DNA of 64,000 nt from CAZNSX01 sp964575845 (GCA_964575845.1 CAZNSX010000002.1:186001-250000), one strand, 5' to 3'; shown: positions 25,828 through 35,544, numbered from the stretch's first letter. Program-made: numbers and translations. The notes: generated by a model from the sequence alone, not told the origin.

Positions 25828-26274
25828 TCAAGCAGCTTTTCCTTTAATTCTTATCGACAAAAAGGCCCATCTCCTGAATACTGAGGCTGCTGAAAAGGGC
25901 CGGCTAAGGATTATGGCGGAGCGGAGATTGCGGCTCGCAAGAAGGTGGTGGTTTCGGTTTGAGTCATAGGCCTTGTTAGCCCTATCGGTGCGGGCGCTTG
26001 GGTCCAGAACCCCACGAAGGTGGCGACCCTCATGGACATTGCCTGGGGTGAGGTCTTCTCTTGTGAGGAGGCCTGAGTCAGAGTCAAGGGCCGGGTGCGC
26101 CTTATACCCCACAAAGGGCCGGCCGCGGCCCCGAGCCCCCCGTCGGGCATCGGGGCCGGGAGGGTTATCGTCGGCCACCTTATCGAGCCTCTTGAGGAAG
26201 TTCCCCGGCTTAATGAGTCGGTCATAAAGGGTCTGGTCGAAGAAACTCCTCTGAGAAGAATCGCGTCTCAGCAA
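25828..26274 (-). pseudogene. Degenerate IS5/IS1182-like transposase
   Basis: The frame starts with FFDQTLYDRLI and FLKRLDKV, the N-terminal segment of DDE transposases of the IS1182/IS5 type, then jumps to GRPFVGYKAHPALDSDSGLL and LTPGNVHEG, which are the central catalytic-domain blocks. Several hundred residues between and after them are missing, and the last 20 codons read out through the element's inverted end. It cannot encode an active transposase. Confidence 0.8.
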
Positions 26275-26365
26275 TAGGGGAGAACTCCAGCGGGCGGGAG
26301 GTTTCCCCGAGTATACGCTATCTCTCTAGATAATGCATCATTTGAAGACTTTTTCAGCACCCTCA
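25881..26365. mobile_element. Deleted insertion sequence with inverted ends and 5-bp target duplication
   Basis: Ends TGAGGCTGCTGAAAA (25881-25895) and its complement TTTTCAGCACCCTCA (26351-26365) match in 14 of 15 positions. The element is flanked by AATAC on both sides (25876-25880 and 26366-26370), the expected target duplication. At 485 bp it is too short for an active IS; internal sequence is a shrunken transposase. It is therefore a non-autonomous, MITE-like derivative. Confidence 0.8.
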
Positions 26366-26436
26366 AATACTGCTCAGGATAAACAGGCCGCACAGAAGAT
26401 TCAGGATAAAGAACGCGTCCTTCCTGCCCCCTCCTT

Positions 26437-27438
26437 TTATTGGGGCCTGAAGCTCTCGCGGGCTTCTCTCACCGCTTTGAGATTCTCTTCAGGAATGAGC
26501 TTGAGCTTGGCCGAGCAGCCGCCGGCAAGCAGAAGGCGCCTTCCCCGAGTTTCATCGAGCGCCCTCCTCACCTCCTGAGAGACCTCCTTGCGGGAGCCAT
26601 GAATAAGGGTTTCCCGCTCCCTCAGACCTCCCATGAGTGCCTTGTCTGTGAGCCTGAGGGCATCGGCGAGAGTCGGGTTTCCGGGCTCAGCCACTGACCA
26701 GTTGATGCAATGGGCGGGATAGTCGTTGAAGTTAGAGAAGGCTATGTTGCTCCGGCAGAGGTGGAGCACGTTGAAGCTTGCACCCCTTGCTCCCTCAAGG
26801 ACCATGAGGTCATAGGTGCGGCCAAATTCCTCATACTCGTCGATGCTCATGAATTCTGTGGGCCCGTAGCTTATAGCGAAAAAGATGCCGGAGGCTCCGG
26901 CCTCGAGGCAGAGGGGGAGGTGAGCCCTGAAGGTCTCGGCGATAGCCCCTAAGGCGGCATGTGCCGCGGCCGTCTCCTCCCTAAGGAGGTCTTTGAGCCT
27001 CCCCAGGTCCTTTCCGGCAAGATAGCACGCTATGGTGAGGGGTGAGAACACAGTTTGAATAAAAGGGACTTCCCCCTTAAGGCCCTTGGCTATGAGCCGC
27101 AAGGCCAGGATCTGCTCGCCCAAGGGACCCTCCTCCGGCCCCTTCCTCTCTACCCGGCGCCAGTCCACGGAGCTTTCGAGCACAGCCTCGAGGCAGAGCG
27201 GGCCCTCTATCCCGTCGGGGGAGTTACCGAACCTCCCTCCCCAGAGCTCGGCATGGTACTCGGCCCGGGGCTGGACCTTTATGTAATCCCAATCCCACCT
27301 CGCCTGAAAGGAAAGCGTGCTCTCGGCGAGACCTTCGGCCGTGGACTCCTTTTCAAAAAAATGCCCCCAGAGGCTCAAGGGAACTCTGTCCAGGGGCTCT
27401 CCCCTGAGAGAAGCAAAGAGCCTCTCCTTTTTGTTCAT
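26437..27438 (-). CDS. Uroporphyrinogen decarboxylase-family protein
   Basis: A 333-residue TIM-barrel protein of the URO-D/methyltransferase superfamily. I start at ATG 27438 (MNKKERLFASLRGEPLDRVP), which aligns with the family N terminus and follows GGGAGGGGAAGG; a longer frame has no support. Family cues are the RVPLSLWGHF segment, the substrate-pocket region VFSPLTIACYLAG and the C-terminal LLLAGGCSAKLKLIPEENL. It lacks the residues that would mark a true HemE, so a corrinoid or methyl-transfer role is as likely. Partners are not evident. Confidence 0.8.
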   Translation of the reverse strand: MNKKERLFASLRGEPLDRVPLSLWGHFFEKESTAEGLAESTLSFQARWDWDYIKVQPRAEYHAELWGGRFGNSPDGIEGPLCLEAVLESSVDWRRVERKGPEEGPLGEQILALRLIAKGLKGEVPFIQTVFSPLTIACYLAGKDLGRLKDLLREETAAAHAALGAIAETFRAHLPLCLEAGASGIFFAISYGPTEFMSIDEYEEFGRTYDLMVLEGARGASFNVLHLCRSNIAFSNFNDYPAHCINWSVAEPGNPTLADALRLTDKALMGGLRERETLIHGSRKEVSQEVRRALDETRGRRLLLAGGCSAKLKLIPEENLKAVREARESFRPQ

Positions 27439-27538
27439 AGAAGGCAAAGCCTTCCCCTCCCCCCGAAGGTCAACTTCTGAAGAATCTTTATTATACCTGA
27501 TACGCCGAGCTTTCAAACCCTAAAAGGGAAGCCTCCCG

Positions 27539-27567
27539 TTGAAATCGCGGCCAAGAAAATGTAACCT
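27539..27567 (+). promoter_or_regulatory. Possible promoter for hpt
   Basis: TTGAAA (27539-27544), 17-base spacer, TAACCT (27562-27567), 21 bases before the hpt ATG. Weak -10. Confidence 0.4.
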
Positions 27568-27588
27568 GAATCGCGGGAGGGGAGGGCC

Positions 27589-28110
27589 ATGAAGCTCGGG
27601 AAGATTCTCCTGGGACAGGAAGAGATAGCCCGGAGGGTGAAGGAGCTGGCCCGGGAGATAGAGGCCGATTACCGCGGCCTTGAGCCTCATCTCGTCTGCA
27701 TCCTCAAAGGGGCCCTCTTTTTCACGGTGGACCTAATGAGAGAGCTCCGCCTTCCCGTCACCCTGGGTTTTCTCAGCGCCTCAAGCTATGGTGACAGGAC
27801 AACCTCTTCGGGTGAGGTGCGGCTAGAGCTTTCGGCCCTGGGGGAGGTGCGGGACCGCCACGTGCTCCTGGTGGAGGATATAGTGGATACTGGCCTGACA
27901 CTTCTCAAGATAAAGGAAGCCCTCCTTGTGATGCACCCTTCCTCGCTTAGAATATGCGCCTTCTTCGACAAGAAGGGCCGGCGGAGCTCTCCTCTTCAGC
28001 CGGATTACGTGGGCTTTGAGATGCCAGACCACTTCGTCGTGGGCTATGGCCTGGATTTTGCCGAACGCTGGCGTGAGCTTCTCTGCGTGAGGGCCGTGGA
28101 GGAAGATTAG
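27589..28110 (+). CDS. hpt: Hypoxanthine phosphoribosyltransferase
   Basis: Salvages hypoxanthine/guanine to IMP/GMP using PRPP. The 173-residue length is standard. The PRPP loop is VLLVEDIVDTGLTL; HLVCILKGALFFTVDLMR and SASSYGDRTTSSGEV are the other active-site loops, and VGYGLDFAERWREL near the end is diagnostic of HPRT. GGGAGGGGAGGGCC precedes the ATG. It is the first gene of a small purine salvage neighbourhood (hpt, purine permease, adenine deaminase). Confidence 0.95.
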   Translation: MKLGKILLGQEEIARRVKELAREIEADYRGLEPHLVCILKGALFFTVDLMRELRLPVTLGFLSASSYGDRTTSSGEVRLELSALGEVRDRHVLLVEDIVDTGLTLLKIKEALLVMHPSSLRICAFFDKKGRRSSPLQPDYVGFEMPDHFVVGYGLDFAERWRELLCVRAVEED

Positions 28111-28191
28111 TATTACCTTAGCGCCTACTCCGCTTTTTTTCTCTAAGTGCGTTTCAAATTTTTTCCTCAGGGCTTCCCTCACCGTTTCCAA

Positions 28192-29502
28192 TCAATAAGG
28201 GTAAAAGATGAAGAAGAGAAGGGAGAGGGCGCCGAGGATCCAGAGGCCCGGATGCACCTCCCTCGCCCTTCCGGAGATGGCCTTGAAGAAGGGGTAGAGG
28301 ACGAAGCCCGCCGTCATGCCGACACCGATGTTATAGGTGAAGCTCATGAGCACGACCACCGAGAAGGCCGGGATGACTTCCGTAAAGTCATCGAATTTGA
28401 TGCGGGTTATGGGGCTAAGCATGAGGAGTCCCACGATAATCAGGGCCGGCCCGTAAGACTGCGGTGGAATTGTGGTGATGAAGGGCGCAAAGAAGAGACT
28501 CGCGAAGAAGAGGATGGAGACCACGATGGCCGTGAGGCCAGTCTTACCCCCTTCCTCTATTCCCGCGGCCGACTCTATGTAGGTGCCCGTGGTGGTGGTC
28601 CCGACGCAGGCACCGAAGACCGTGGCAAGCGAGTCGGCAAGCATCGGTTTCTCCATCTCGGGAAGGTCGCCCTTCTCATCCAAGAGGTTGGCTCTGGCCG
28701 AGAGCCCTATGAGGGTTCCGATGGTGTCAACAAAATCCATGACGAAGACGGTGAGTATCACCGCGAAGAAGCCCCAGGTGAGAGCACCGAAGATATCCAT
28801 CTGCAAGAAGATGGGGCCCAGGCTCGGAGGCAGGCTTACCCAATCGGCCGGAACTTTGGCGACTCCCAGGATGAAGGCCAGCACCGTGGAGGCGAGTATT
28901 CCTATGAGGATCGAGCCCTTGACCCGCTTGACCATGAGCACCCCTATGAGAAGAAAGCCGAAGATGGCCACCCACACGGGAGGGGTATTTATCTTGCCCA
29001 CATGGACGGGCGCTCCCGGCACCCCAAGCGTCACTAGCCCTGCCTCATTGAGCCCAATGAAGGTTATGAAAAGCCCTATCCCCACGGCGAAACTATACTT
29101 CAGTCCCTCGGGGATGGCTCTTGCGAGCCAGTCTCTCACGCGGGCTATGGTCAGGGCGGTGAAGATTACCCCCCCTATGAAGATTGCTCCCAGGGCCGTC
29201 TGCCAGCTATAGCCCAAAACCTTCACCACGGTGAAGGCGACGAACGCGTTCTCCCCCATGTAGGGAGCGATGGCAAAGGGCCGTTTAGCGTAAAGGCCCA
29301 TGATGACTGTGCCGAAGATGGCGGAAAGGATGGTCGCAACCATCGAGGGCCCCTTGGGGATTCCGGCCGCCGCCAGGATGGCGGGGTTGACCACTATGAT
29401 GTAGGCCATGGTCATGAAGGTCGCGATTCCCGCCACGACCTCAGTCCTCACATTGCTTCCCCTGACCCTCAGCTCGAAGTAACTATCCAAGAATTCCCTC
29501 AT
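28192..29502 (-). CDS. NCS2-family purine permease (AzgA-like)
   Basis: Imports adenine, guanine or hypoxanthine with protons. I start at ATG 29502 (MREFLDSYFELRVRGSN) because GGAGGGG sits eight bases upstream, giving 436 residues. It is hydrophobic throughout, about 13-14 helices. Family signatures: EVVAGIATFMTMAYIIVVNP, FAIAPYMGENAFVAFTVV, PEGLKYSFAVGIGLFITFIG, and VFVMDFVDTIGTLIGLS. It diverges from the adenine deaminase gene, and with hpt forms a purine uptake and salvage set. Confidence 0.94.
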   Translation of the reverse strand: MREFLDSYFELRVRGSNVRTEVVAGIATFMTMAYIIVVNPAILAAAGIPKGPSMVATILSAIFGTVIMGLYAKRPFAIAPYMGENAFVAFTVVKVLGYSWQTALGAIFIGGVIFTALTIARVRDWLARAIPEGLKYSFAVGIGLFITFIGLNEAGLVTLGVPGAPVHVGKINTPPVWVAIFGFLLIGVLMVKRVKGSILIGILASTVLAFILGVAKVPADWVSLPPSLGPIFLQMDIFGALTWGFFAVILTVFVMDFVDTIGTLIGLSARANLLDEKGDLPEMEKPMLADSLATVFGACVGTTTTGTYIESAAGIEEGGKTGLTAIVVSILFFASLFFAPFITTIPPQSYGPALIIVGLLMLSPITRIKFDDFTEVIPAFSVVVLMSFTYNIGVGMTAGFVLYPFFKAISGRAREVHPGLWILGALSLLFFIFYPY

Positions 29503-29660
29503 GGCTTTCCCCTCCATACTGAAAGGGCCTGGCTTGGGAAAAACTGATAGGCCGTAATTAAATATAACCTAATTTGCCTTTTGGGATTTTATAAATTATT
29601 CTGAAAAATAGGCTATTTGAAAAAGATCTTAAAGAGCTCTCTTGCTTTCGAGAACTCTGA

Positions 29661-31382
29661 GTGGTGATGAAGGACCTAGCAGGCTTCATAGCCGTTGCCC
29701 GGGGGAAGGAGCCCGCAGATCTTCTTCTCATAGGGGGCCGCGTCGTAAACGTGTTCACCTCTGAGATGAAGGAAGTGTCTGTGGCCATTGCCCGGGGACT
29801 CATAGTGGGCCTTGGGGACTATGAGGCCAAGGAGACGGTAGACCTTCGAGGATGCTGTCTGGCTCCTGGCTTCATCGAAGGCCACATCCACATCGAGAGC
29901 TCCATGGCGACTCCGCCTGAGTTCGCACGAGCGGTCGTGCCCAGGGGAACGACCACTGTCGTGGCCGACCCCCACGAGATAGCCAACGTCATGGGCCTCG
30001 ATGGCATCCGCTACATGCTCTCCTCAAGCGGTCGGCTCCCCCTCTCGGTCTTCTTCATGCTTCCCTCCTGTGTGCCGTCCACCGAGCTCGAGACAGCGGG
30101 GGCCCACCTTAACGCGCGGGACCTCTCCCCTTTCCTCTCCGACCCCCAGGTGCTGGGAGTGGGTGAGGTGATGGATGTGTCGGGGGTCCTGGCGGGGGAG
30201 CGCGAAGTGCTGGAGAAGGTCGAGGCCGGGGCTGGCCGCCCTGTGGATGGCCACGCGCCGGGCCTAAGGGGCAAGGATCTGGCCGCCTACATAGGCGCCG
30301 GCATAGGCACTGACCACGAGTCCACAGAGCTTGAGGAAGCGCGGGAGAAGCTGAGTCTTGGAATGAGGGTGATGATCCGGGAGGGCACGACGGCCAAAAG
30401 CCTGGAGGCCCTCCTGCCTCTCGTTACGGCGGAAAATTGCCGGCGCTTCATTTTGGTCACGGACGATAAGCACATGGCCGGTCTCCTGGGAGAGGGACAC
30501 CTGGACCACATTCTCAGAAAGGCTATCGGTCTGGGCCTTCCCCCGCTAAGAGCCATTCAGATGGTCACCCTCAACGTAGCCGAGTGCTTCCGCCTCTGGG
30601 ACCGGGGAGCCATTGCGCCGGGCCTTCGGGCGGACCTTGTGGTGCTGGAGTCCCTGGAGAAAGTAACGGTGAGGGAGGTTTATAAGGCGGGTGAACTCGT
30701 GGCCCGGGACGGGGAGCTTCTCCATCCCGAAGACCTCCCCCAAGGGCCTCGCCTAAGGAGCTCCGTTAACCTCAGGTGGGACCTCCTTAAATCCCTCGAG
30801 GTGCCCGCCAAGGGTTCCCCCCTGAAGGTGATGGAGCTCGTGCCCGACCAGCTTATAACCCTCCTGCGTCTGGAAGAGCCCCGGGTGGTCGATGGCCTCG
30901 TCCAGGCGGACACCTCACGCGACATCCTCAAGGTTGCCGTTATCGAACGCCACATAAACTCCGGCCGTGTGGGTATGGGCTTCATCCGCGGCTTCGGCCT
31001 GAAGGCGGGCGCGCTCGGCTCCTCCGTTGCCCACGACTCCCACAACATCATCCTCCTGGGGACCAGCGATGCCGACATGCTGGCCGCCGCCCAGGCCGTA
31101 GTGCACATGCACGGGGGGCAGGTAGTGGTGAAGGAGGGTGAGGTGGTGGAGGCCCTTCAGCTTCCCGTGGCGGGACTCATGAGCGACAGGCCGGGGAAGG
31201 AGGTTGCGTGTCTGATAGGAAGGCTCTCGGAAGCGGCGCGGTCTCTGGGCTGCCAGCTCGCGAACCCCTTCATGACCCTCTCTTTCATGGCCCTTCCGGT
31301 GGTTCCAGAGCTCAAGGTGACCGATATGGGCCTGGTGGACGTGAGGAAGGGGCGGGTCGTCCCCCTCTTCGGCGAGGGGTAG
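29661..31382 (+). CDS. ade: Adenine deaminase
   Basis: Deaminates adenine to hypoxanthine, feeding Hpt. The 573-residue protein has the metal site GHIHIESSMATP near residue 75, the VADPHEIANVMG block, an HAPGL motif (DGHAPGLRGKDL) and the C-terminal domain with FIRGFGLKAGALGSSVAHDSHN. Start: GTG at 29661 or 29664 or ATG at 29667 are all possible and there is no strong ribosome-binding site. It converges with the LVIVD gene one base after its stop. Confidence 0.95.
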   Translation: MVMKDLAGFIAVARGKEPADLLLIGGRVVNVFTSEMKEVSVAIARGLIVGLGDYEAKETVDLRGCCLAPGFIEGHIHIESSMATPPEFARAVVPRGTTTVVADPHEIANVMGLDGIRYMLSSSGRLPLSVFFMLPSCVPSTELETAGAHLNARDLSPFLSDPQVLGVGEVMDVSGVLAGEREVLEKVEAGAGRPVDGHAPGLRGKDLAAYIGAGIGTDHESTELEEAREKLSLGMRVMIREGTTAKSLEALLPLVTAENCRRFILVTDDKHMAGLLGEGHLDHILRKAIGLGLPPLRAIQMVTLNVAECFRLWDRGAIAPGLRADLVVLESLEKVTVREVYKAGELVARDGELLHPEDLPQGPRLRSSVNLRWDLLKSLEVPAKGSPLKVMELVPDQLITLLRLEEPRVVDGLVQADTSRDILKVAVIERHINSGRVGMGFIRGFGLKAGALGSSVAHDSHNIILLGTSDADMLAAAQAVVHMHGGQVVVKEGEVVEALQLPVAGLMSDRPGKEVACLIGRLSEAARSLGCQLANPFMTLSFMALPVVPELKVTDMGLVDVRKGRVVPLFGEG

Positions 31383-31383
31383 C

Positions 31384-34300
31384 TCACTGGAGGGCCCGCG
31401 CTCTGACCTCGCCCCAGGGCACCTGGGAGGCTCTGGGCGCCGCAAAGATCTCGAGCCCCCGCAGTTTCGGCACCAAGATGTAGTCCCGCCACAAAGAGCC
31501 CAGTGTCCACTGGTACCCCTTTCCATGGGTGATGATGAGGCGCGGTTCGGTCGGGTTTCTTATGTCGAAGACATCCATCTGAGAGTAACCCGAGCCGAAA
31601 AGGTAAGGGTCCCGGGCGAGGAGGTCAACATAGGAATGCTGCCAGCCCCCGCGGGGGAGGTGAAACGCTTTCAGGTAGCGGATGTTCTTTGGGTCGCGGA
31701 CATCAAGGATGTGGAACGCGGGCTCCCTCTCCAGCCGGCCGCCGGGTGCGATGTAGAGGTAGCCCCTGGATGCGGCAAGCCCGCTGTAGCGGCCATCACC
31801 CGAAACGAGCCGGGGGATGTCCCCGGTGGGGAAGGAAAAAGAGCCTACTGGGCGCGGGGAGAGCGGCTGCTCAATGCTAAATATATGAATCGCTCCTTCC
31901 CCGGTGTCGAGAAGGTATAGCCTCTCCCCTTCAGCCTCCAGCTTCCATGCCGAACGCCCGCGGGAGGGGAGCTGCAAGGTGGCTTTCAGCTTGGGCGGCC
32001 TTCCCAGCTCATAGACCCCGAGGTAAAAGCGCCCGTCGGCCGGGTCGCGGCCAGCCACATAGAGCCGGCTGTCGAAGACTTTGAAATTCCCTTGATGTAT
32101 CGAGCGCCCGCCTTCACCCTTGAGTTCAAAATATGGTGGTGGCATCTGGGAGCTCTGCCAATCCAGAGCAATGATGCTCTGAAGCCTGGCGAGAATTGCA
32201 TAGGGCCCCCAGGAGGCGGGGCGGGAGCGATAATCCAACCACTCGCCATCCCAAAAGAAGCCCAAAGGCTTGGGATTGCTGACCTCCGAGAGGTCCGCAA
32301 AGATAACACTTCCGCCGAAAGTCTGGACGAGCATGGCTTTTTCCCCTCGGGCCAGGGCCCAGTGGCCTTCTCCAGGGCCTGGCGCACCGCCGATCTTCTT
32401 CGGCATTCCGGGATCGCGCAGGTCAAAGACCCAGAGCCCGAAGTTGTAATCGTTGACATAGCCCCAGGGCCCGGAGAGGGTGATGTATGAGTACTCGGTG
32501 GGCTTCTCCTCCTCATAGCGCCCGATGATGCGGAGCCCGCCATCCGCCCCAATTTTCAGCACAAGGAGACGGCTCGTTGAGTGCCCCCGGTGGAGGGAGT
32601 GCTGCGACGGCAACCGCCTGCCGTCGAGAACAAAAACATTCTCCCCCCCTATTGCTGCGTCCCTGATGTATGTCCCCTCTTCCGGAAAGGTGAAGCGCGA
32701 GAGCTCTCTCGGCTCAGAGGGCTTCCCTATATCGTAGAGCGCCAGCTCCCGCTTGCTATGCAGCAGGAGATATTTCCTCGTGAAGGAAGCGGGGCGGTAA
32801 AAGTGGAGGCTGCCTCCCCTGTCCTTCCAGGAGAGGTTATCCCATTCAGCCCTTAGAGTGGGCCTCCTGGGGTCCTTGAGGTCGAAGATGCCCACTTTTT
32901 TTCCCCCCTGGAGCAGGGCGAAGGCCCTGCTCCTGTCAGGGGCTATCCTGAACCCGCCGATCCCAGAAGCCGGGACTCGACCCACCATGCGTGGGGAGAG
33001 AGGGTCCTCCAGGTCCAGGACATAGAGATTGTCCTTGCCCACCGTGTAGCCAAGGCCTTCTGTTTCGAGCACATCGTGGACACCTCTACCCCATTCGGCC
33101 TTCCAGCGGGAGATCCTTATCCTTCCGGGGAGCCGTGGGTTCTCTGGCAGGGGAAGGATGGCATTTCCTTGCCTCACGTTGAATAGAAGCCACTTTCTGA
33201 AGGGGAGAATGTAGCTGAAGAAAAAGCTGCTCGGAACGAGCCCCACGACCTTGGGTGAGGCCTTATCCTCAATATCGAAGATGGCAAGGTCTCCCTCACC
33301 CGGGGGCATAAAAAGGAAGGGCTCCCTCACAAAGGGCCTTCCCGAGCCCGGGACGCCAAAGCCCGTATAGATGCTTCCCGCTGGGACGAGCCTCCTGCGG
33401 GAAATGCTCGGGAACTTGAGGCGGCCGAGGACGGGGTCTATGGCCAGAACCCCAGGAGGTACCCCCACCTCGGGCCAGCCCGCTCGATGAGAGAGGTCAA
33501 ACCCCCTGGGCCTGAGAACGGGGCCTCCCCTCTTCAGGGCATATTCTCTCGTGGTCACATCCAGGCCATCCGCCTCGACCGAGATGCCACCCTCCTTGCC
33601 GTAAAGGGAGGCCACCTCTTCTCTCTTCATGAGGCTCCCATCGGGCTTCCTCAAGGGCCTATCCCTCCACTGAGGGTCAAAGCGGAAGGCTCCCTGGGCT
33701 CTCTCTCTTTTCCTTTCGTGATGCTTCAGGGCCGCTTCCGCGGTCTCACCCACAGCAAAGAGAAGCTCTCTTGGGGGGTCAGCCGCAATGGCATAGCGGA
33801 AGGCGTAAATCCCCTCCCCGTCCAAGGGCAGCTCAAAGCGTTTCTGGAGGGAGCCCCCCAGCGAAAGAGACCTTCTTCCATGGGCAAGACGCCGCGAGCC
33901 TTCTTTCTCTTGCTTTATGAGGGACCAGGAGAGGTCGGCCGCCCGAAAGGCACTCCCCTCCTCCTCGACTCTCACCTCGACGACCGCCCCACCTCCGGGC
34001 TTGAGGCCTGGCTGCTCGGGCATGAGACGGACGCTGTAGCCAAAGGGCCTGCGGAAGGAAATCTCTCCCACCTCTAAGAGGGCCTCCCCCTCTCCCAGAT
34101 TTCTCAGGATCAGATGCCGGAAGCTCAGGGGGAAATCGAGGATTCCATCGCCCCGGTCCCTCCGCATCCGGGGGTACCGGGTGTCGCCCCCCAGGTTAAG
34201 GGAGGCCTCATGCCAGGGGCCCGGCCCGAGCTCGGGTTCAAAGACCCCTTCAAATTCCTCCCCCTCCCTATCCTGGTAAACTCCGTGGACGGAAACTCTC

Positions 34301-35544
34301 CCCTTAAGTCCCCGGAGCCGGAGCCCGAGGGCCTGAGCCCTATGCTTATTGACAAAGGCCTCGGCCGTCCTCAGCGAAAGCTTTCTCTCAAGGATTACCT
34401 CCCCCGAACCCGGCGGGAGGCTCACGCGCAGGGCCCCCCTCCCGCCTCCAGGATAGATGAAACTCAAGTGAACCCTTTGGGCGGAGGCCCCAAAGGCCCG
34501 CCAGCCCCCCGCTCCGGGTGCCTCCTCGGGCGGGAGCGGATTCGCTATTGCCAGGGGCAAGGCCTCCGGGTAGCGCTTCCTATACCAGGCTGCGGCGGAA
34601 GCATTCTCTCCCTCGAAGAGCACGACCTGGTCTATTCGCACGGGTGTCTCCCGAACCATGAGCCGAAGGAGATGAAGGCCCTCTTCCAGGCGATAGCGCC
34701 CCACACGAAGCCACTGCCAGCGGTCGTAGTCGTCGTTGGTGAGAAGCTGGACCCGGTCGGCCCTGCTGTCGAGGCTGAGCCAAAAGGAGTTGGCGTCGCC
34801 CAGGGTCGCCGCCGCAGCGTCAAAATAGACTCTTACCCAGAGGCTGAGGTCTCTTGGCGCCTCGAGCCTGACGAGAGTCGCCAGGGTGTCCTCCGGCGCC
34901 TCAGAGAACTCCACATAAAGGCCCCCTGAGGCGGCCCCCCGCTTCACCTTCCCTCTGACCTCAAGGAAATCGTCGGCCTGCAGGGAGAGAAAGGAAAGGT
35001 GTTTTGGAAGGAACTTTGCTTTTGAAAGGACTTCCTCCTGTGAGAAAAGAGGGTCGGCCTCCTGATACCAGGTCTCCTCGAAAGCCTTCTCTCCGGGATA
35101 GAGGGCGAGTCGGGCCAAGCGCACCCCGGGCTTCAGGGCTCTGACTCTCAGGTAGTTCCGTCCCGCCTTAAAGCTCTCTCTCCCGAGGGGGACCCACAGC
35201 CAGTAGGGCAGGCTCGCACCTTTGACGGGACGCTCTTTCCCGTTTATGAAGAGAAGTAGCGATTTCCAGGTGCCGTAGGGGAAATAGAAAAGGCCCCAAA
35301 GCTCGAGCGTCTTCCCCCGCTCGAGCGTGAAGTTGAATTGGGCCCAGGGAGTCTTCTCTCCCAGGACCAGATACTCCAGGCCGACCTTCTGATCAAAACC
35401 CGTCTCTGCTCCTGGGGCTATTAGCTGCTTAGGGTGAGCAAGAATGGTTCCCTGCACCTCTCCCCTGAGCTCTGGACCTGAGAGGAGAAGACCGATGAGG
35501 AGAAAAAGGGCCGCCAGGGAAAACTTCACTCCAAGCCTTTTCAT
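31384..35544 (-). CDS. Giant secreted LVIVD-repeat protein
   Basis: 1386 residues. A Sec signal peptide is visible (MKRLGVKFSLAALFLLIGLL, cleavage likely near residue 28). Residues about 30-650 are beta-rich, with two or three jelly-roll-like modules (VYFDAAAATLGDANSFWLSL and RVYFD-type sheets), and residues about 650-1380 hold LVIVD-type repeats, each reading roughly xxxDxxDPxxPxxVGxxx: for example LAIFDIEDKASPKVVG, LYVLDLEDPLSPRMVG, VGIFDLKDPRRPT, LWVFDLRDPGMPKKIG, FHILDVRDPKNIRYL, MDVFDIRNPTEPRL. Such repeats form a beta-propeller. A cell-surface or periplasmic role is likely; a ligand or enzyme activity is not evident. It has no operon partner. Confidence 0.85.
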   Translation of the reverse strand: MKRLGVKFSLAALFLLIGLLLSGPELRGEVQGTILAHPKQLIAPGAETGFDQKVGLEYLVLGEKTPWAQFNFTLERGKTLELWGLFYFPYGTWKSLLLFINGKERPVKGASLPYWLWVPLGRESFKAGRNYLRVRALKPGVRLARLALYPGEKAFEETWYQEADPLFSQEEVLSKAKFLPKHLSFLSLQADDFLEVRGKVKRGAASGGLYVEFSEAPEDTLATLVRLEAPRDLSLWVRVYFDAAAATLGDANSFWLSLDSRADRVQLLTNDDYDRWQWLRVGRYRLEEGLHLLRLMVRETPVRIDQVVLFEGENASAAAWYRKRYPEALPLAIANPLPPEEAPGAGGWRAFGASAQRVHLSFIYPGGGRGALRVSLPPGSGEVILERKLSLRTAEAFVNKHRAQALGLRLRGLKGRVSVHGVYQDREGEEFEGVFEPELGPGPWHEASLNLGGDTRYPRMRRDRGDGILDFPLSFRHLILRNLGEGEALLEVGEISFRRPFGYSVRLMPEQPGLKPGGGAVVEVRVEEEGSAFRAADLSWSLIKQEKEGSRRLAHGRRSLSLGGSLQKRFELPLDGEGIYAFRYAIAADPPRELLFAVGETAEAALKHHERKRERAQGAFRFDPQWRDRPLRKPDGSLMKREEVASLYGKEGGISVEADGLDVTTREYALKRGGPVLRPRGFDLSHRAGWPEVGVPPGVLAIDPVLGRLKFPSISRRRLVPAGSIYTGFGVPGSGRPFVREPFLFMPPGEGDLAIFDIEDKASPKVVGLVPSSFFFSYILPFRKWLLFNVRQGNAILPLPENPRLPGRIRISRWKAEWGRGVHDVLETEGLGYTVGKDNLYVLDLEDPLSPRMVGRVPASGIGGFRIAPDRSRAFALLQGGKKVGIFDLKDPRRPTLRAEWDNLSWKDRGGSLHFYRPASFTRKYLLLHSKRELALYDIGKPSEPRELSRFTFPEEGTYIRDAAIGGENVFVLDGRRLPSQHSLHRGHSTSRLLVLKIGADGGLRIIGRYEEEKPTEYSYITLSGPWGYVNDYNFGLWVFDLRDPGMPKKIGGAPGPGEGHWALARGEKAMLVQTFGGSVIFADLSEVSNPKPLGFFWDGEWLDYRSRPASWGPYAILARLQSIIALDWQSSQMPPPYFELKGEGGRSIHQGNFKVFDSRLYVAGRDPADGRFYLGVYELGRPPKLKATLQLPSRGRSAWKLEAEGERLYLLDTGEGAIHIFSIEQPLSPRPVGSFSFPTGDIPRLVSGDGRYSGLAASRGYLYIAPGGRLEREPAFHILDVRDPKNIRYLKAFHLPRGGWQHSYVDLLARDPYLFGSGYSQMDVFDIRNPTEPRLIITHGKGYQWTLGSLWRDYILVPKLRGLEIFAAPRASQVPWGEVRARALQ

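Noticed and set aside
29518..29660. Possible purine riboswitch before adenine deaminase
   Set aside because: The AT-rich gap lacks the conserved purine-aptamer core pattern and a usable three-way junction; the position alone is not evidence.
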